From Muribaculaceae bacterium (GTDB lineage: Bacteria; Bacteroidota; Bacteroidia; Bacteroidales; Muribaculaceae), in NCBI GenBank assembly GCA_023667015.1, contig JAMPAX010000003.1:62001-126000 (forward strand): 64,000 nt of DNA, written 5' to 3'. Of this stretch, positions 62,948 to 64,000 are shown piece by piece. A program made the translations under genes and the position numbers. A model generated the notes under the pieces. That model was not told the DNA's origin, made no database searches, and was given only the letters and a program-made list of their open reading frames with translations. Position 1 is the stretch's first letter; each line of letters starts with the position of its first letter.

Positions 62948-63949
62948 TCAAGACTTAACGACAGTTTCGTCGGTAGGATTTTCTTGGGGATTGTCTACAA
63001 TCATAGTCTCTTCCTTACCATGTGACTTCTTCTCCATCTTTATTTTCACCTTGTCGAAACCGCGGCCATAGACACCATTGACATTACCCTGGGAGACAAA
63101 AGCATCCGGATCGATACTCTTAATGATACGGAATATTGTCACCGATTCAATCTTACGACACCAAACCATAAGGATCTTCACTTGATGTTTTGTATACCAC
63201 CCTTCGCCATCAAGAACCGTCACTCCGCGATGGGCCTGCGTATTGATTTTATCAGCGATTTCGCGCCATTTTGTAGAGAAAATCATAAACTGGGTAGCTT
63301 GGCGGTTGGTATTTATAAGCATATCCGTAATGTTCGAATATATAAAGATGATTACCAGACCATAAATAATCTTAGGTACCATCACCTGGAAACGCTCCTC
63401 AAGAGTACCGTCGAAGGGGGTAAAGAAGATACCGGCAACGATACTCATATCGACAGCCATCATAATACGGCCTACGCTGACGTTAGAAACCTTAGTAATC
63501 ATAGCGGCCACGATATCCGTGCCACCCGAAGTTCCGTTATGGATATAGATTGTACCGATACCGATACCGCAGAGGATACCACCAAGGATAATACTCATAG
63601 GGGTATCCGGGAGCAAAGGGGGATGAGAAGTAAAATACCCTTCAATCAGACCGATAAGAATCGAAATGCCTGTAGCGCCGAAAATAGTACGCATGGTAAA
63701 CGCACGTCCAAGCATACGCCAACCGAAAAGGATCAGAATAAGGTTGACACCATACATCGTGACCGCTACCGGGATAAGGCGGTTTGTAGCGAAATAGACG
63801 AGGGTACCCAGACCAGCCATACCACCGATAACGATATTGTGTGGGAGGATAAAGATTGTAAAGCCTATAGCATAGAAAATCAGGCCAACTATGATCATCA
63901 CATAGTCGCGGGCATTATGCATAAGACTGTCGTACTTATGTTTCTTCAT
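62948..63949 (-). CDS. YitT family membrane protein with DUF2179 domain
   Basis: The 333-residue protein has about five or six N-terminal membrane segments (YitT/DUF161), including LPHNIVIGGMAGLGTLVYF and GTIYIHNGTSGGTDIVAAMI. A soluble DUF2179 domain (about residues 215-300, RGVTVLDGEGWYTKHQVKILM) and a hydrophilic tail follow. Transport function is presumed but unknown for the family. It lies 63 bases upstream of the TonB receptor gene on the same strand. Confidence 0.9.
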   Translation of the reverse strand: MKKHKYDSLMHNARDYVMIIVGLIFYAIGFTIFILPHNIVIGGMAGLGTLVYFATNRLIPVAVTMYGVNLILILFGWRMLGRAFTMRTIFGATGISILIGLIEGYFTSHPPLLPDTPMSIILGGILCGIGIGTIYIHNGTSGGTDIVAAMITKVSNVSVGRIMMAVDMSIVAGIFFTPFDGTLEERFQVMVPKIIYGLVIIFIYSNITDMLINTNRQATQFMIFSTKWREIADKINTQAHRGVTVLDGEGWYTKHQVKILMVWCRKIESVTIFRIIKSIDPDAFVSQGNVNGVYGRGFDKVKIKMEKKSHGKEETMIVDNPQENPTDETVVKS

Positions 63950-64000
63950 GACGTTAGAATAGACTATAAGAATAATTAGTCGTTCGAATATTGCGCAAAA
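63950..64000. other. Right-edge upstream sequence of the YitT gene
   Basis: There is no gene and no convincing TAnnTTTG promoter in these 51 bases; any promoter may lie past the edge. Confidence 0.5.

Overview
The window reads as chromosomal DNA of a Bacteroidales bacterium, probably a gut commensal; a Muribaculaceae-like lineage is possible but only inferred. The evidence is the fused nuoCD, AtpB with an N-terminal secreted-like domain, short AtpC, several TonB-dependent receptors paired with lipoproteins, DUF3822-RsmD, T9SS-like C-terminal tails, and repeated Bacteroidetes-type promoters (TTTG or TTG, about 20 nt, then TAnnTTTG). I found no prophage, CRISPR array, insertion sequence, rRNA or tRNA.

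Layout. 1-6568 (minus): a respiratory block nuoA-nuoB-nuoCD-nuoH followed directly by atpD-atpC-atpB (atpB runs off the left edge), so complex I and ATP synthase genes appear to share a transcript. 6795-10014 (minus): TonB-dependent receptor plus lipoprotein. 10137-10838: decayed leucine-rich-repeat surface protein gene with two in-frame TGA codons. 11062-13199 (plus): sdaA-rnz. 13337-15352 (minus): secreted Omp28-like protein with a CxxC motif. 15461-23495: an envelope module with a leftward anti-sigma-like protein, Spy-like periplasmic protein and giant alpha-2-macroglobulin lacking its thioester, and a divergent ECF sigma factor whose promoter sits at the end of a G-rich tandem repeat. 23775-26317 (plus): beta-barrel protein and M6 metalloprotease. 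26423-30753 (minus): dnaJ, grpE, ispE and a MATE transporter. 31374-40829 (plus): DUF3822, rsmD, ribBA, an S9 peptidase, enolase, a DUF1460-like pseudoenzyme and asparaginase. 40927-48803 (minus): RecD-like helicase, asd, fabD, a six-hairpin glycosidase-like protein and an OPT transporter. 48998-52084 (plus): beta-barrel TonB receptor and a small Gly/Pro/Trp-rich secreted protein. 52147-54052 (minus): FMN-binding protein and a second MATE. 54313-64000: HU, metX-hom, corA, a lipoprotein/TonB receptor pair and a YitT protein.

The most unusual DNA-level signal is a set of long perfect inverted repeats whose left arm contains the last codons and stop codon of a gene (rnz, dnaJ, ribBA and the 51590-52084 gene), with arms of 14 to 27 bp. 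Other intergenic spaces carry unrelated short tandem repeats, often next to promoters or gene ends. The best protein-level oddities are the A2M without a thioester and the DUF1460 homologue that seems to have lost its catalytic Cys and His.
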